A stretch of DNA of 64,000 nt, taken from the NCBI RefSeq assembly GCF_033115175.1, contig NC_084843.1, forward strand, positions 50,942,474 through 51,006,473, given 5' to 3'. Position 1 is the stretch's first letter, and each line of letters starts with the position of its first letter. This stretch comes from Lepus europaeus. Taxonomy: Eukaryota; Chordata; Mammalia; Lagomorpha; Leporidae. The position numbers and the translations under genes are program-made. Shown piece by piece: positions 11,276 through 22,843 of the stretch. The notes under the pieces are model-generated. The model was not told the origin of the DNA. It did not search any database and saw only the letters and a program-made list of their open reading frames with translations.

Positions 11276-11951
11276 TTTATTAACAAAACTCTCATGGTTT
11301 TCATCACACTTTACCACCTCCCAGGACTAGCTGAGCCTGTGTCCCATGAGACACATCATAGCATTTGTTTGAGGAAGTGTTTGGTTTGCATTCGTCCATC
11401 CACATCCTTCCACTTATAGTCTCAAGGACATAGCAGACAAGACCAAAAAAGCCAACTATGACTGGTTAGTTCAGTGAGCAAAGACGATGATGATATGCTC
11501 CATTTAAAGAAAGATACCCTGGAAAGTGACAGCATCATCTGGATGTGGCTAAAATTCTGTTGTTTAGATAAGCAGCCTTGCTGAAATGATTTTGCTGTTA
11601 AAGTGCCTTTCTTCAAAGGTCTCATTTAAAAATGAAAAAAAAAAAAAAAGAACTCTGGCTTAGAAGGAAAACAACTTTTATCTCACACTGAGTTCAGGCG
11701 AAGTCAACAGAACTTTTCCCAGAATTATGTCTTGACATGAATGAAGTCACATGTGTTTCTCCTCTTAATTGGATTATCAATTCTTTAAGGGTAGAAACTG
11801 TTTGTTTGCATTTCCTATGACGTTGAATACATAGGATATTTAATAACTACTCCAACCTCCCAAGTGAAAACTAAAGAGAACTGTGGAAGTGATTGATTTC
11901 AAGGTAAGTGAAAGGATTCTGAATTCTGAGCCTGTTACAAGGGAGCAATCA

Positions 11952-12240
11952 GGGGCAGATGTCTGGCCAGCAGTTAAGACACTTGTGTCCTACTCCATCA
12001 GAAGGCCAGCGTTCAGTACTTAGCTCCAGCTCCTAATTCCAGCTTGCTGCTATTGCACACCCACAGAGGCAGCAGGTACTAGCTCAAGTAATTGGCTCCC
12101 TGTCACCCATCTAGGAGACTTAGACTGAAGAGCTAGCTGCCAGCCTCAGGCCAGCCCATTCCAGTCATTGTGGACATTTGGGGAGTGAACCAGCATATGG
12201 GGGCTCTGTCTGGCTCTCTTTCAAATAAAAAAATATGAAA
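11952..12240 (+). mobile_element. CSINE, old, + orientation
   Basis: Diverged head GGGGCAGATGTCTGGCC; GGGGAGTGAACCAGCATATG and CTTTCAAATAAAA mark the 3' part. Confidence 0.8.
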
Positions 12241-12413
12241 AAATAAAAAGCAGCAGCAAGCGCCTATCTAGCAACACTATGATGTGGTAAAAGGTCCAAA
12301 TCAGAATTTGGAAGCACTATTGTAAGGTCATAGACAAATAACTTCAGTTTTTTCAACTTCACTTTCATTATCCACTAAAAACAAAAGAGAATTTTAAACT
12401 ATATGATTTAAAA

Positions 12414-12463
12414 AAAAATATGGAATGCTTCACGAATTTGCGTGTCATCCTTGCGCAGGGGCC

Positions 12464-12514
<51 letters not shown>

Positions 12515-12520
12515 GAGCAC
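12414..12520 (-). pseudogene. U6 snRNA retrocopy
   Basis: The minus strand reads as the complete U6 small nuclear RNA, from GTGCTCGCTTCGGCAGCACA (G1 at 12520) through the ACAGAGA box to the terminal T run. The only change I see from the mammalian sequence is GCATTCC for GCGTTCC near the 3' end. An 11-bp direct repeat ACTATATGATT lies at 12398-12408 and 12521-12531, abutting the U6 5' end. The minus-strand flank lacks a TATA element at -30 and any recognisable PSE. This points to an LINE-mobilised copy rather than an active polymerase III gene. Confidence 0.92.
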
Positions 12521-12531
12521 ACTATATGATT

Positions 12532-13489
12532 GTTAGAGTATCTTCTGGTACTAACATTCTGTGATTTTACCAAAACTTTAATACCAGAAGATGACAAGAT
12601 AAACCTAAAATTCCGTCAAATGAGCAACATTGTTCTTAACACTATTAGTACAAGAAACAAGGAAAAGAGCAACAACGTTTGAAGATGCTTGGACCTCTAT
12701 TCTTCCTTCACTTGTTCATTAATTCACTCATTCAATAAATGAAACACTTTGAGTTATAATAGGCACGTACTAGATACTGTAAGGACTGAAATTTAGGGAT
12801 GTTTATCAAATACCCAGTACATTCTGAGCTCCCAAAACAGATAGGAGAGAGTGAGTATTGGAATATATATAACTCAGTCTAGTGCAGGCTCTGCCTCCAA
12901 CTTTTTCAGTAAGTAACAGAATAGCATTTTCTTACCTATAAAGAGTGCATTAAATTTACTCTCTGGGGCTCCTTGAAGAACTGATACTACACATATAGCC
13001 GGACAGAAGGCCTGGCTCCTGATTCAGAAGGAACACAGCGTCGCTCACTGAGGGCATCCCAAGCAGAGTGCTGGGAAGGAACACGTTCAACATCATGCTC
13101 CAAGGGGTCTGCAGGGTGTCCTGTGCAAGGCTATGAGGGGTCAGCCACAGCACTTGTAGCAATAAAATCTAAGGATGAGGGAATATTGAGAACAAAATAG
13201 TCAATGAGCATCATCAGTTATAAGACTGGTACCAATTAGACACTGCACATAGAACTTAAAATGTTCTGAAATCTCAGAGCTCAGATATGAAAGAAAACTG
13301 ATAATGGTTTTCCCAAATCAGAGAACATTTTTAAAATTTACAAGACAATTATCAATGAATATGAAGCCAAAATAAACATTTCTTAAAAATTTGGGTCTAG
13401 TGGAAAAATTGATTTATCTTTCCATTTTCTGTATTGAAAATATTATAAGGTTGTTGTCAAGGTTCAGTCCTCACAAAATCTGGATTTTC
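12532..13489. other. Intergenic sequence, no gene
   Basis: AT-rich. A segment near 12712-12790 (TTCATTAATTCACTCATTCA) resembles old LINE-type termini. No conserved coding signature was found. Confidence 0.45.
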
Positions 13490-13844
13490 GGCCGGCGCCA
13501 TGGCTTAACAGGCTAATCCTCTGCCTTGCGGTGCCGGCACACCGGGTTCTAGTCCCTGTTGGGGCGCCAGATTCTGTCCCGGTTGCTCCTCTTCCAGGCC
13601 AGCTCTCTGCTATGGCCCGGGAAGGCAGTGGAGGATGGCCCAAGTGCTTGGGCCCTGCACCCGCATGGGAGACCAGGACAAGCACCTGGCTCCTGCCATC
13701 GGATCAGCGAGATGCGCCGGCCGCAGCGGCCATTGGAGGGTGAACCAACGGCAAAAAGGAAGACCTTTCTCTCTGTGTCTCTCTCTCACTATCCACTCTG
13801 CCTGTCCAAAAAAAAAAAAGAAAGAAAGAAAGAAAGAAAGAAAA
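13490..13844 (+). mobile_element. CSINE, young subtype, + orientation
   Basis: Head GGCCGGCGCCATGGC; the tail carries a (GAAA)n run at 13818-13844. Confidence 0.93.
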
Positions 13845-14351
13845 GTACAGAATACTTCATCTTAAAATCCATGCTATTTTCCAGGCATGTCACATGAGTT
13901 TCCTTTCAAGGGGTCATCTCTAGTTGATTGGTCTGAAGTCAACAAAGAGGAGTGCCATGATCAACTGGTGAATAATGATAAATAATGGTCTCTGACACAG
14001 GTCAGAGAGGAAGGAGAAGAACCATGTGTATCACAAGCTTGAACTAGTTGCTCACCTCTCACAGAGGCTTGAGAAAATAAGATGTTAATTTTCAGAAAAA
14101 GGTTCTCTCCTGTTCCCCCAAATCTCACTGCCCTCCATGCCCTCTGCCTCCCAAAGCAATGGTAAGAGTGTGGTACAAGGTGAGCGTGTGGAGGTGTCTA
14201 GGATAATGTCAATGCAAGCAGCAGAGAGTGAGTTTGTCAGAATGGCAGGGGAAGAGGAGCTCAGCCTATGTTGGCCCCTTTGTGTGTATGCTGGCTTCAT
14301 TTACTCCCCTTGAGACTGAAGCCCTTTTGTTTTCTCATTTCTAGAGGCAAC

Positions 14352-14690
14352 CAGGGAGTGGGTGTTTGGCACAATGGTTAGGATGCCACTTGGGATGCCC
14401 TCATCACATGTGGCACTACCTAGTTACAGTCTCACCTCCTCCACTTCTGATTCCAGCTTCCTGCTGGGAGGCAGTGCTGATGGCTCAGGTCACTGGGTCC
14501 CTGTCACCCAAGTGGGAGATCCAGATGGCGTTCCTGGCTCCTGGTTTTGCCCTAGTCTAGTCATGATTATTGCAGCCACTTGGGGAGTGAACCAGCAGCT
14601 GGACAATCTCTCTCCCTCTCTCCCTGTCTCTCCTTCTCTGTGTCACTCTGCCTTTCAAATAAATAATAAATAAATCTTTTAAAAAATTAT
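14352..14690 (+). mobile_element. CSINE, old, + orientation
   Basis: Head GTGGGTGTTTGGCACAATGG; AAATAAATAATAAATAAATC tail. Confidence 0.85.
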
Positions 14691-15425
14691 GTACTGTGGA
14701 TTCAGAAATGAATGACCCTGATGCCTACAATAGCAACAAAAATGTCTTCCCAAGTACCTACTCCTAGGATAGACTTGGCAGGAACTTCAGGAACCAAGGA
14801 GGTAAGCTAAGACAGGTGCTTTACATCATCCCAGACCATCCCTCCCATAACCCCCACTCTAGGCACTGTCCTCATTGTTCCCTGTGCACTGATGGCAGCC
14901 TCAACTCATAATCACAGTATGGAGTACCCAAACAATTCCAACCTGGGGCTGAACGCGTGATCTACAAAGGCCTCTGTCAGTTCTGAAGGTGAGGAATATG
15001 AATATGAGTCAGGCAAGAATAAAATCAGGGTGTCAGCAGGGAGCATTCCCTCTGGAGGCTCTGGAAGAGAACCCATTTCTTTATCCTTTCTGTGTCTAGA
15101 ACCTGTCCTCATTCCCTCCACTCATGGCCTCTTATCACCATCTCTTCTGCTCCTGCTTCTGTCTGCACATGGCCTGTCTCCTCTTGTGGTGTCAGATCTC
15201 TCTCTGCCTCCTCTGGTGATCTAAGGCTAGCTATAATTACATTTCCAGCCCACCTTGATCATCTCCCCATCTCAGAATTCTTTGATCACATTTTCAAATT
15301 TTTCACTATCATATGAGGTAGCAATCACAGGCTCTAGAAATGAGGGCCTGTGTATCTTTAGAGACCATTATGCATCATTATTCACCACACTTCGCTTTAA
15401 AATGACATGCAATGCCTTTTTTTTT
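14691..15425. other. Intergenic sequence, no gene
   Basis: Mixed-composition unique sequence. The open frames at 14912-15316 overlap on both strands with no domain or splice context. Confidence 0.4.
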
Positions 15426-15429
15426 TTTT

Positions 15430-15740
15430 TCTTGAGATTTAAAAGCAAGATTTATTGGAGTCAAAGGCCTCCAACCAGAGCAGTATGGAGGGAGGCTCTA
15501 AGGAGGGAAAAAACCTGAAGTGGCCAGTAGTAGTGGAGTTTTTAAGCACAATTTTTTTTTGGGGGAAAAAAAAAAAAAAAACTTGACAAATTTACATTCT
15601 GTTACAAGGCGGGGACAAAACCTATCAAAAGACTTGATTTGCAATACTTCTGGCTTGCTCCTGATAAAATAAAAAACCCATCCAGAAGGGTGGGATAGGT
15701 GACTTGTTTTCACAATAAACTCTGAGCTCAGGAGGATGAA
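15430..15740 (-). mobile_element. LTR-like fragment, - orientation (tentative)
   Basis: On the minus strand a TTAAAAAC TATA-like element (near 15545) is followed ~85 nt later by AATAAATCTTGC (near 15450), the TATA-to-poly(A) spacing of an LTR. A homopolymer A/T pair at 15551-15583 interrupts it. No matching ends or duplications were found. Confidence 0.35.
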
Positions 15741-15970
15741 ATCACCACTCCCTTGCTATTCTCATGGTAAAATTCAGAGATTGCTAAGGAAATGCACCCC
15801 AGTTTTAACTGACTGCCTGTTAAACCCATCTGACTCCTCATATTTCCACCGCAAGGAGAATGGACCCAAACTTCTGTTAGGGAACTGGGCAATGGTTGCT
15901 CTGACTGCTTCATACTGAAAAAGGGCATTATTGGGAATAAAAATGCCTCATTTTAAGGTATGAGACTGAA

Positions 15971-16303
15971 GGCCAGCGCTGCAGCTCACTAGGCTAATCC
16001 TCTGCCTGAGGCGCCGGCACCCCAGGTTTTAGTCCCGGTTGGGGCGCCGGATTCTGTCCTGGTTGCTCCTCTTCCAGTCCAGCTCTCTGCTGTGGTCCAG
16101 GAATGCAGTGGAGGATGGCCCAAGTGCTTGGGCACCTGCACCCGCATGGGAGACCAGGAGGAAGCACCTGGCTCCTGGCTTCGGATTGGCGCAGCACGCC
16201 GGCTGTAGCGGCCATTTGGGGGGTGAACCAACAGAAGGAAGACCTTTCTCTCTGTCTCTCTCTCTCTCACTGTGTAACTCTGCCTGTCAAAAAAAAAAAA
16301 AAA
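15971..16303 (+). mobile_element. CSINE, young subtype, + orientation
   Basis: Flanked by an exact 13-bp duplication GTATGAGACTGAA at 15958-15970 and 16304-16316; oligo-A tail. Confidence 0.95.
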
Positions 16304-16931
16304 GTATGAGACTGAAGAAACACTTGAACCTAACAAGGAAGACTAGGCAGATCCCTTGGTACATCGCGTTAGCCAAGTTTCAACCCTAGAGCCAAGAATC
16401 TATCAGTGTTCCTGCCCAAGGAAGTGTTTCTAGACTCATAGCACGGCGAGAAGACTCTAAAGATAAATTTAAATGCCTTATCTTCTAGATGAGAAGACAT
16501 ATTTTGCACACAGCCATGATATGACTTGCCCACACTACTCGGCCAGCCTAGAGTTTGGGTGTTTATATTCTAAGTCTCCTGCTAGCTCTTCAGAGAATGC
16601 TGAATGTAATATTCACTTAATAAATGCCCGTAGGTTTCTGTGTTAGCAAGTGTTAGCTCTTCCATGGAAGGAGTGTGCAAAACTTTCCTCTAAAAATAAG
16701 TGCCACTAGAAATTCACCTGACGGTAGATCAACTGAAGTGTTTATGAGTTGTGGTACTGTGTATTTTGTTCTATGGGGGCTGAGAGATTTCTGATAGCCC
16801 TTTCCAGGCTTTTCTGGCAGGGTGGACCTTGCCAAGAAATACTGACCTTTTGGTGAAAAGACTGCACAAGGTGGGCACCCCACCTTGGTCAGATTCCCCG
16901 CAGGGCTTTTCCTCTGCTGTTTCACCTTATG

Positions 16932-17105
16932 CCAGTGGTTTGCAAGGTGCAGTTTCCAGAGCAGAAGCAAACTGTTAAAAACGCAAATTACTGGGCCTTC
17001 CTGTATTCCAGTCAGAAGTCTGGGGTTGGGGTCCGGAAATCTGTCTCAACAGACCCTTCAGGGAATTCTGGTATAAGCTAAAAAGTACAAAGCACTTCCT
17101 TAAGA
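16932..17105 (+). repeat. MER5-like hAT-Charlie DNA transposon relic
   Basis: GCCAGTGGTTTGCAAGGTG, AAACGCAAATTACTGGGCC, TCTGGGGTTGGGGTCCGG and the following CAGGGAATTCTGG segment occur in the order of MER5A elements. A non-autonomous old relic. Confidence 0.65.
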
Positions 17106-17320
17106 TAAGGCCAGGTTTCTCTGGGTGAAGACAATTAGCAAGACAAAAGAGTGAGACCAGAGCTTGCTTGCCACATGGAGAATGACTATGGGGTTATTAG
17201 GGACATGTTTGCCTCTCAGGTTATTTAGATATGAGTTGTACATCAGATCACCAGTGAAAGAATGGAAGAGTGTGGCTAATACCATGCAACCTATGAGGGG
17301 TCTGCAAGAGAGTTAATGGA

Positions 17321-17659
17321 GGCCGGCGCCGTGGCTTAACAGGCTAATCCTCCACCTTGCAGCGCAGGCACACCGGGTTCTGGTCCCGGTCGAGGCGCCA
17401 GATTCTGTCCCGGTTGCTCCTCTTCCAGGCCAGCTCTCTGCTATGGTCCGGGAGTGCAGTCAAGGATGGCCCAAGTCCTTGGGCCCTGCACCCCATGGGA
17501 GACCAGGAGAAGCACCTGGCTCCTGCCTTCAGATCAGCGAGATGCGCCAGCCACAGTGGCCATTGGAGGGTGAACCAACGGCAAAAAGGAAGACCTTTCT
17601 CTCTGTCTCTCTCTCTCTCTAACTATCCACTCTGTCCAAAAAAAAAAAAAAAAAAAAAA
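17321..17659 (+). mobile_element. CSINE, young subtype, + orientation
   Basis: Exact 12-bp duplication AGAGTTAATGGA at 17309-17320 and 17660-17671; uninterrupted oligo-A tail. Confidence 0.95.
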
Positions 17660-17680
17660 AGAGTTAATGGAGAGTAGGTG

Positions 17681-17772
17681 TTACGAAAAAACTGTGCATG
17701 AATTTAAAAATTTGGGCACCAAATAAACTTATTTTTTAATTCTATTTTCCATGAACTTCTTGAAGTTCCCTC
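17681..17772 (+). mobile_element. Palindromic DNA-transposon relic, copy B
   Basis: TTACGAAAAAACTGTGCATG, then GCACCAAATAAACTTATT, then CCATGAACTTCTTGAAG. The outer left part is missing. Confidence 0.55.
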
Positions 17773-17865
17773 CTATTCAGGAGGACTCAGGAGTGTGATT
17801 TTGAGTGAGAGCAAACTAAGAAGTTTCAATTAGTATGACAGAAACTTGCAATGTGTAATAAAAAA

Positions 17866-18110
17866 TTAAAAAAAGTTTGCTTCCCAGTAACCCAGAGACT
17901 TGGGGGACAAAAAGAAAGTCCTTTATTGAACACAACAGCAGGGCCAGAAAGACAGATTGCCAACAGCAAAACCAATCAAAGACAAACAGGTAACTTACTG
18001 GGTGGCAGCAGCAAAAACAGTTAAGTTGGTGAAAAATAAATTAGGAACCTTCTGTTGGAAGAAGTCCAGAATTCAGCTGAGCCACAGTGGGGTGTGTACT
18101 GCAGTGAGAG
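17866..18110 (-). mobile_element. LTR-like fragment, - orientation (tentative)
   Basis: On the minus strand TTCAATAAAGGACTTTC precedes CCCCCAAGTCTCTGGGTTAC, resembling an LTR poly(A) signal and U5. No ends were resolved. Confidence 0.35.
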
Positions 18111-18119
18111 GTTTCCTTT

Positions 18120-18230
18120 CTCATTTTGGAAATGGACCAGTGGATAGAAGACCTCTCCATCTGTATCTGCCTCATTTTTTCTGTCTCTTTGCACTTGAAA
18201 TAAAAGGAAAATAAATTACTAAATAAAAAT
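18120..18230 (+). mobile_element. CSINE 3' fragment, + orientation
   Basis: Only the GGACCAGTGGATAGAAGACC segment and an AAATAAAAGG tail remain. Confidence 0.55.
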
Positions 18231-18721
18231 TTGTAAAAATGTTAGGAGGAAGAAAAAGGAATAAATCGAGTATAAAATGAACTGTGGGGACGGTGAGTCA
18301 GAGTGGCAGATTTCCTGGAATTGGCTGAAATATTCCTCCAGGAAGCAAAAAGGGGACTCAAGAGAAACTGAGTGGCAGATAATTAAACTTTTCTGCACAC
18401 TTTAATTTGCATCTCAAAATAAAATTTGCTGCTGTTAATCAAAAAAAAAGGGGGGGGGATGAGAAAGAAGACTCTTCTTACAAGGCAGCTGACACTGCTC
18501 CTCACAGCTGATGTGCTACGATCGCCTCAGTGGTGCTCATGTGGGAGCCATTTGTCCACCAAGACACATTTGGCAATGTCTGGAGACATCTTTGCTGGTC
18601 ATAACCTGCAGGCTTGCTACTGGTATCCAATGAATGGACACCAGGAGTGTTGCTGACCATGCTACAATCACTCATGACAATTTTCTGGCTCCACATGTCA
18701 AGAAGGTGGAGATCTGGGGCA

Positions 18722-18889
18722 GTCATTGTGGTGCCTCAGGTTAAGCCAATGCTTGAGATGCCCACATCCCATCTCAGAGTGCCTGGTTCAAGTCCCAACT
18801 ACTCCGCTTCCTGTCCAGGTGCCTGCTGATGGGCTTGGGAGGTTGGTTGGTCTCTCATTTTCTTTTTATTTTTTTGACAGACAGAGTGG

Positions 18890-18926
<37 letters not shown>

Positions 18927-19258
18927 TCATCCTTTACCGTTGGTTCACCCTCCAATGGCCACCGTGGCCAATGCGCTGCGGCCGGCGCGCAGTGCTGAAC
19001 CGAAGGCAGGAGCCAGGTGCTTCTCCTGATCTCCCAAGCACCTGGGCCATCCTCCACTGCACTCCCGGGCCACAGCAGAGAGCTGGCCTGGAAGAAGAGC
19101 AACCGGGACAGAATCCGGCACCCCGACCGAGACTAGAACCCGGTGTGCCGGCGCCACAGGCGGAGGATAAGCCTAGTGAGCCGCGGCGCCAGCCACTCTC
19201 TTTCTCTCTCTCTTTCCCTTTCTTCCTTTCAAATAAATAAATAAATAAATCTTAGAAA
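18722..19258 (+). mobile_element. Old CSINE, + orientation, split by a younger copy
   Basis: The left part (18722-18867) has the head and CACATCCCATCTCAGAGTGCCTG. The right part (19194-19258) is the CT-rich run and AAATAAATAAATAAATAAATC tail. Confidence 0.8.
18868..19193 (-). mobile_element. Young CSINE, - orientation, nested
   Basis: TTTTTTTGACAGACAGAGTGG to GGCGCCAGCC, with a long (GA)n run at 18895-18921. It sits inside the older + copy, which dates it as later. Confidence 0.92.
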
Positions 19259-19263
19259 AAAGA

Positions 19264-19590
19264 GGGGCCAGCGCTGTGGCTCAGCAGGTTAACACCCTGG
19301 CCTGAAGCGCCCACATCCCATATGGGCGCCGGTTCTAGTCCCACTGCTCCTCTTCCGATTCAGCTCTCTGCTGTGGCCCAGGAAAGCAGTAGGAGAAGGC
19401 CCAAGTCCTTGGGCCCCTGCACCCACATGGGAGACCCGGAAGAAGCTCCTGGCTCCTGGCTTCGGATCGGTGCAGCTCTGGCCGTTGCGGCCATCTGGGG
19501 AGTGAACCATCAGATGGAAGACCCCTCTCTCTGCCTCTCCTCTCTCTGTGTAACTCTGACTTTCAAATAAATAAATATTTTTTTAAAAAT
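19264..19590 (+). mobile_element. CSINE, + orientation
   Basis: Head GGGGCCAGCGCTGTGGCTC and AAATAAATAAATATTTTT tail, directly after the nested pair. Confidence 0.93.
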
Positions 19591-19599
19591 CTTAAAAGA

Positions 19600-21276
19600 A
19601 GAGTGCTGAGGTTTAGAAACTCTTGGCTGGGGTAAAGTATTCAGCTAGCACCGTATCAGTCACATTAGGGATCAAAATTTTCATGTTTGCAGGCAGCAAA
19701 AGTTGCCCTTTTTAGTATTCAGACTAAGTAGCTGAGAACAGTTTTTTGGGGAGGCCTGGGATAGATTCAGAGTCAGAGGCAAAGACTGATGGCTGAACTC
19801 AAAGGGAAAATCAAGTAAACAGGTCAGATCTGCAACCCCCAGTCTTCTCCATCTGTGGAACATGGCTGCCCCAACATCTGGTCTAGCGCTTTCCCAGTTG
19901 TGAGCAGTGGCTGGATTCAAATCAGCCTTGCATGGGGTGGTACCAGAGAATATGTGTAGCTCTGAGATGGGAAATGTACTATTTAATTAACCACTCTGAA
20001 CACCACACGTTAATCACACCCATCCTGAATCACCAGTACCATTTCTTAATTTAACTAGCAAAAGTAAAACCTGTTCATTAAAGTAGCCTGTAATGAACTT
20101 CTCCACGACCTTGTGTGATGAAAGATCCAAGAAGCTAGTATTTTGCACTGTATGCACCATGAATGCACTGTGTATTAAAGTAAACATAAAGACCTACCTA
20201 CTTCCTTTCCAGGACTGCTGAGGGCTACCAACTGTTCAATTAACAGAGATGTAAAAACAATTCATTAGAAGTATAGAAGAAATAAGAAATCTCATTGTAC
20301 CCCTCTCTCAAATTGTTTATAGTTAAATATAATTCCCCTCCATACCTTATTTTCATTTGTCCACTTAATTAGGAAATAATGATATGAGACTTTCTTTGTG
20401 GGTAAAAATTAAGTTTACTGAATTAATTTGTTGAATTTTATTGCTCTTCTAATTATAGTTGAGTAACATTTCTAAGTTTGTCTTAATTGCTTTTTTAACC
20501 CCTTAATTAAAAAGCACCTAATTTAATCAACTTCTAATTAATCCCCCCATTTTCACAAGCAAAATGTTTAAGATAAAGAAATGTGGGTTATGGTTTTCTG
20601 TAGGTAAGTGCAATTAACACAGTTGTAGGTTTTTATTTTAAAAAGGAGATGATCTGACTAGATGAACTTGGACATCTTTCAAGACATATTTTCCTGGGCC
20701 CCCATCTGGTCACCTTTCAAAGTACCTGGAGCAATTTTGCTTGGGCTCATGAAAGATGAGCTAAATCACTTCCCTTCTTTTTAAAGAAGTTTTAAGAATT
20801 GGAAAGAATAAAGATGTCATTAATATACTTGGTCAAACATTTATTTGGTGTGAAATAACCACAGGGGTGATAACTCTCTCTGGAAACAAAAAGGCACATG
20901 GTAAAGCTTTGTTAATTTTTCCCCTGGTCACTGGGTAATGAGTCATAATGAGGAAATTGCTCCAACTCTACACAAGGCTACTCAAGTCAGTAAAAGGAAT
21001 TCGTGTGCCTGAGCCAATGCAAGGGGAACTGGCCTAGTCACAATTACTGCAATTACTGTTAAGAATGTCAGAAAACAAAGATGTGAGCTGTAACAAGATT
21101 TAGTTTTCCACTAAATATAACTGTTCCTTTTTCTTCATCTTGCACACTTAGGTAGTCTTGCGTACACATATACACACACACAAACTCTTCTTTGCACACA
21201 CCTGCTATCATGACTACTTTAATTGACCTATCCACACAGAAATGGTTAGGATTTTTAACAGGGAGGTCCTTTTGTA
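19600..21276. promoter_or_regulatory. Candidate conserved non-coding element, TAAT-rich, SINE-free
   Basis: About 1.7 kb has no interspersed repeat although SINEs elsewhere occur about every kilobase. Between 20360 and 20630 there are around ten homeodomain-type cores, including TTAATTAGG, GAATTAATTTG, CTAATTATAG, CCTTAATTAAAA, CTAATTTAATC, CTAATTAATCC and CAATTAAC. No open frame is convincing. Enhancer function is inference from composition and repeat exclusion; conservation could not be tested. Confidence 0.35.
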
Positions 21277-21290
21277 AAAAATTTAATTGA

Positions 21291-21613
21291 TGGGGCTGGC
21301 GCTGTGGCTCACTTGGTTAATCCTCCACCTGCAGCGCCGGCATCCCATATGGGCTCCAGGTTCTAGTCCCGGCTGCTCCTCTTCCAGTCCCGCTCTCTGC
21401 TGTGGCCTGGGAGTGCAGTGGAGGATGGCGCAGGTGCTTGGGCCCCTGCACCTACATGTGAGACCAGGAAGAAGCTCCTGGCTCCTGGCTCCGGATCAGC
21501 ATAGCTCTGCCACTGCGGCCATTTAAGGGGTGAACCAACGAAAGGAAGACCTTTCTCTCTGTCTCTCTAACTCTGTCAAAATAAAAAAATAAATAAATAA
21601 ATAAAATCATTTT
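21291..21613 (+). mobile_element. CSINE, + orientation
   Basis: Exact 14-bp duplication AAAAATTTAATTGA at 21277-21290 and 21614-21627; (AAAT)n tail. Confidence 0.95.
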
Positions 21614-21730
21614 AAAAATTTAATTGACAAAATAGGCTTTCTTTGATTTTTAAGCTCATTAGAAGAATGAGGGGTCTTCAAAAAATGCAAAATGCGTTAT
21701 TATGAAAAAAGTACACATTTAAATTTTTTT

Positions 21731-22768
21731 TTCATTTATTAAACTTTTATTTAATGAATATAAATTTCCAAAGTACAGCTTATGGGTTACAATGGCTTCC
21801 CCCCTCCCATAACTTCCCTCCCACCCGCAACCCTCCCCTTTCCCGCTCCCTCTCCCCTTCCATTCACATCAAGATTCATTTTCAATTCTCTTTATAGACA
21901 GAAGATCAGTTTAGTATATATTAGGTAAAGATTTCAACAGTTTGCCCCATATAGCAACACAAAGTGAAAAAACTACCGTTGGAGTACTAGTTATAGCATT
22001 AAATAACAGTGTACAGCACATTAAAGACAGAGATCCTACATAATATTTTTTTAATTAATTAATTTTCTATGCCATTTCCAATTTAACACCAGGTTTTTTT
22101 TTTCATTTCCAATTATCTTTATATACAGAAGATCGATTCAGTATATAATTAGTAAAGACCTCATCAGTTTGTACCCACACAGAAACACAAAGTGTAAAAA
22201 TACTGTTTCAGTACTAGTTATAGCATCACTTCACATTAGACAACACATTAAGGACAGATCCCACATGGGGTGTAAGTACACAGTGACTCCTGTTGCTGAC
22301 TTAATAATTTGACACTCCTGTTCATGGCGTCAGTAATCTCCCTAGGCTCTAGTCATGAGTTGTCAGGGCTACGGAAGCCTTTAGAGTTCGCTGACTTTGA
22401 TCTTATTCCGATAGGGTCATAGTCAAAGTGGAAGTTCTCTCCTCCCTTCGGAGAAAGGTGCCTCCTTCTTTGATGGCCCCGTTCTTTCCACTGGGATCTC
22501 GCTCACAGAGATCTTTCATTTAGGTCTTTTTTTTTTCCATGGTATCTTGGCTTTCCATGCCTAAAATACTCTCATGGGCTCTTCAGCCAGATCCGAATGC
22601 CTTAAGGGCTGATTCTGAGGCCAGAGTGTTGTTTAGGACATCTGCCATTCTATGAGTCTGCTGTGTATCCTGCTTCCCATGTTGGATCGTTCTCTCCCTT
22701 TTTGATTCTATCAGTTAGTATTAGCAGACACTTGTCTTGTTTGTGTGATCCCTTTGACTGTTAGACCT
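21731..22768 (-). mobile_element. L1 3' end, - orientation, 5'-truncated
   Basis: Starts at the plus-strand T run (its poly-A) and reads back through a 3' UTR-like segment with a polypyrimidine block at 21797-21862. A 17-bp duplication CACATTTAAATTTTTTT lies at 21714-21730 and 22769-22785. The 27.4-kb fragment below is related in the opposite orientation. No intact reading frame is present. Confidence 0.85.
21877..22268 (-). repeat. Direct duplication inside the L1 3' region
   Basis: A ~165-bp unit at ~21877-22043 recurs at ~22101-22268; both contain ACAGAAGATC, AACACAAAGTG and AGTACTAGTTATAGCAT in the same order. They are clearly diverged from each other. Confidence 0.7.
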
Positions 22769-22843
22769 CACATTTAAATTTTTTTCTGCACCAAGATAAA
22801 CTTATTGTTTCATTCCATTTTCTAAGAACATTTTGAAGTATCC

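Larger units (their letters stand above)
21671..22843 (+). mobile_element. Palindromic DNA-transposon relic, copy A, split by L1
   Basis: The left part (21671-21730) begins GGGGTCTTCAAAAAATGC; the right part (22786-22843) contains CTGCACCAAGATAAAC and ends ATTTTGAAGTATCC. The outer ends are imperfect inverted repeats of each other. Confidence 0.6.

Noticed and set aside
12414-12520. Functional U6 snRNA gene
   Set aside because: Target-site duplications abut the RNA ends and no PSE or TATA is visible upstream.
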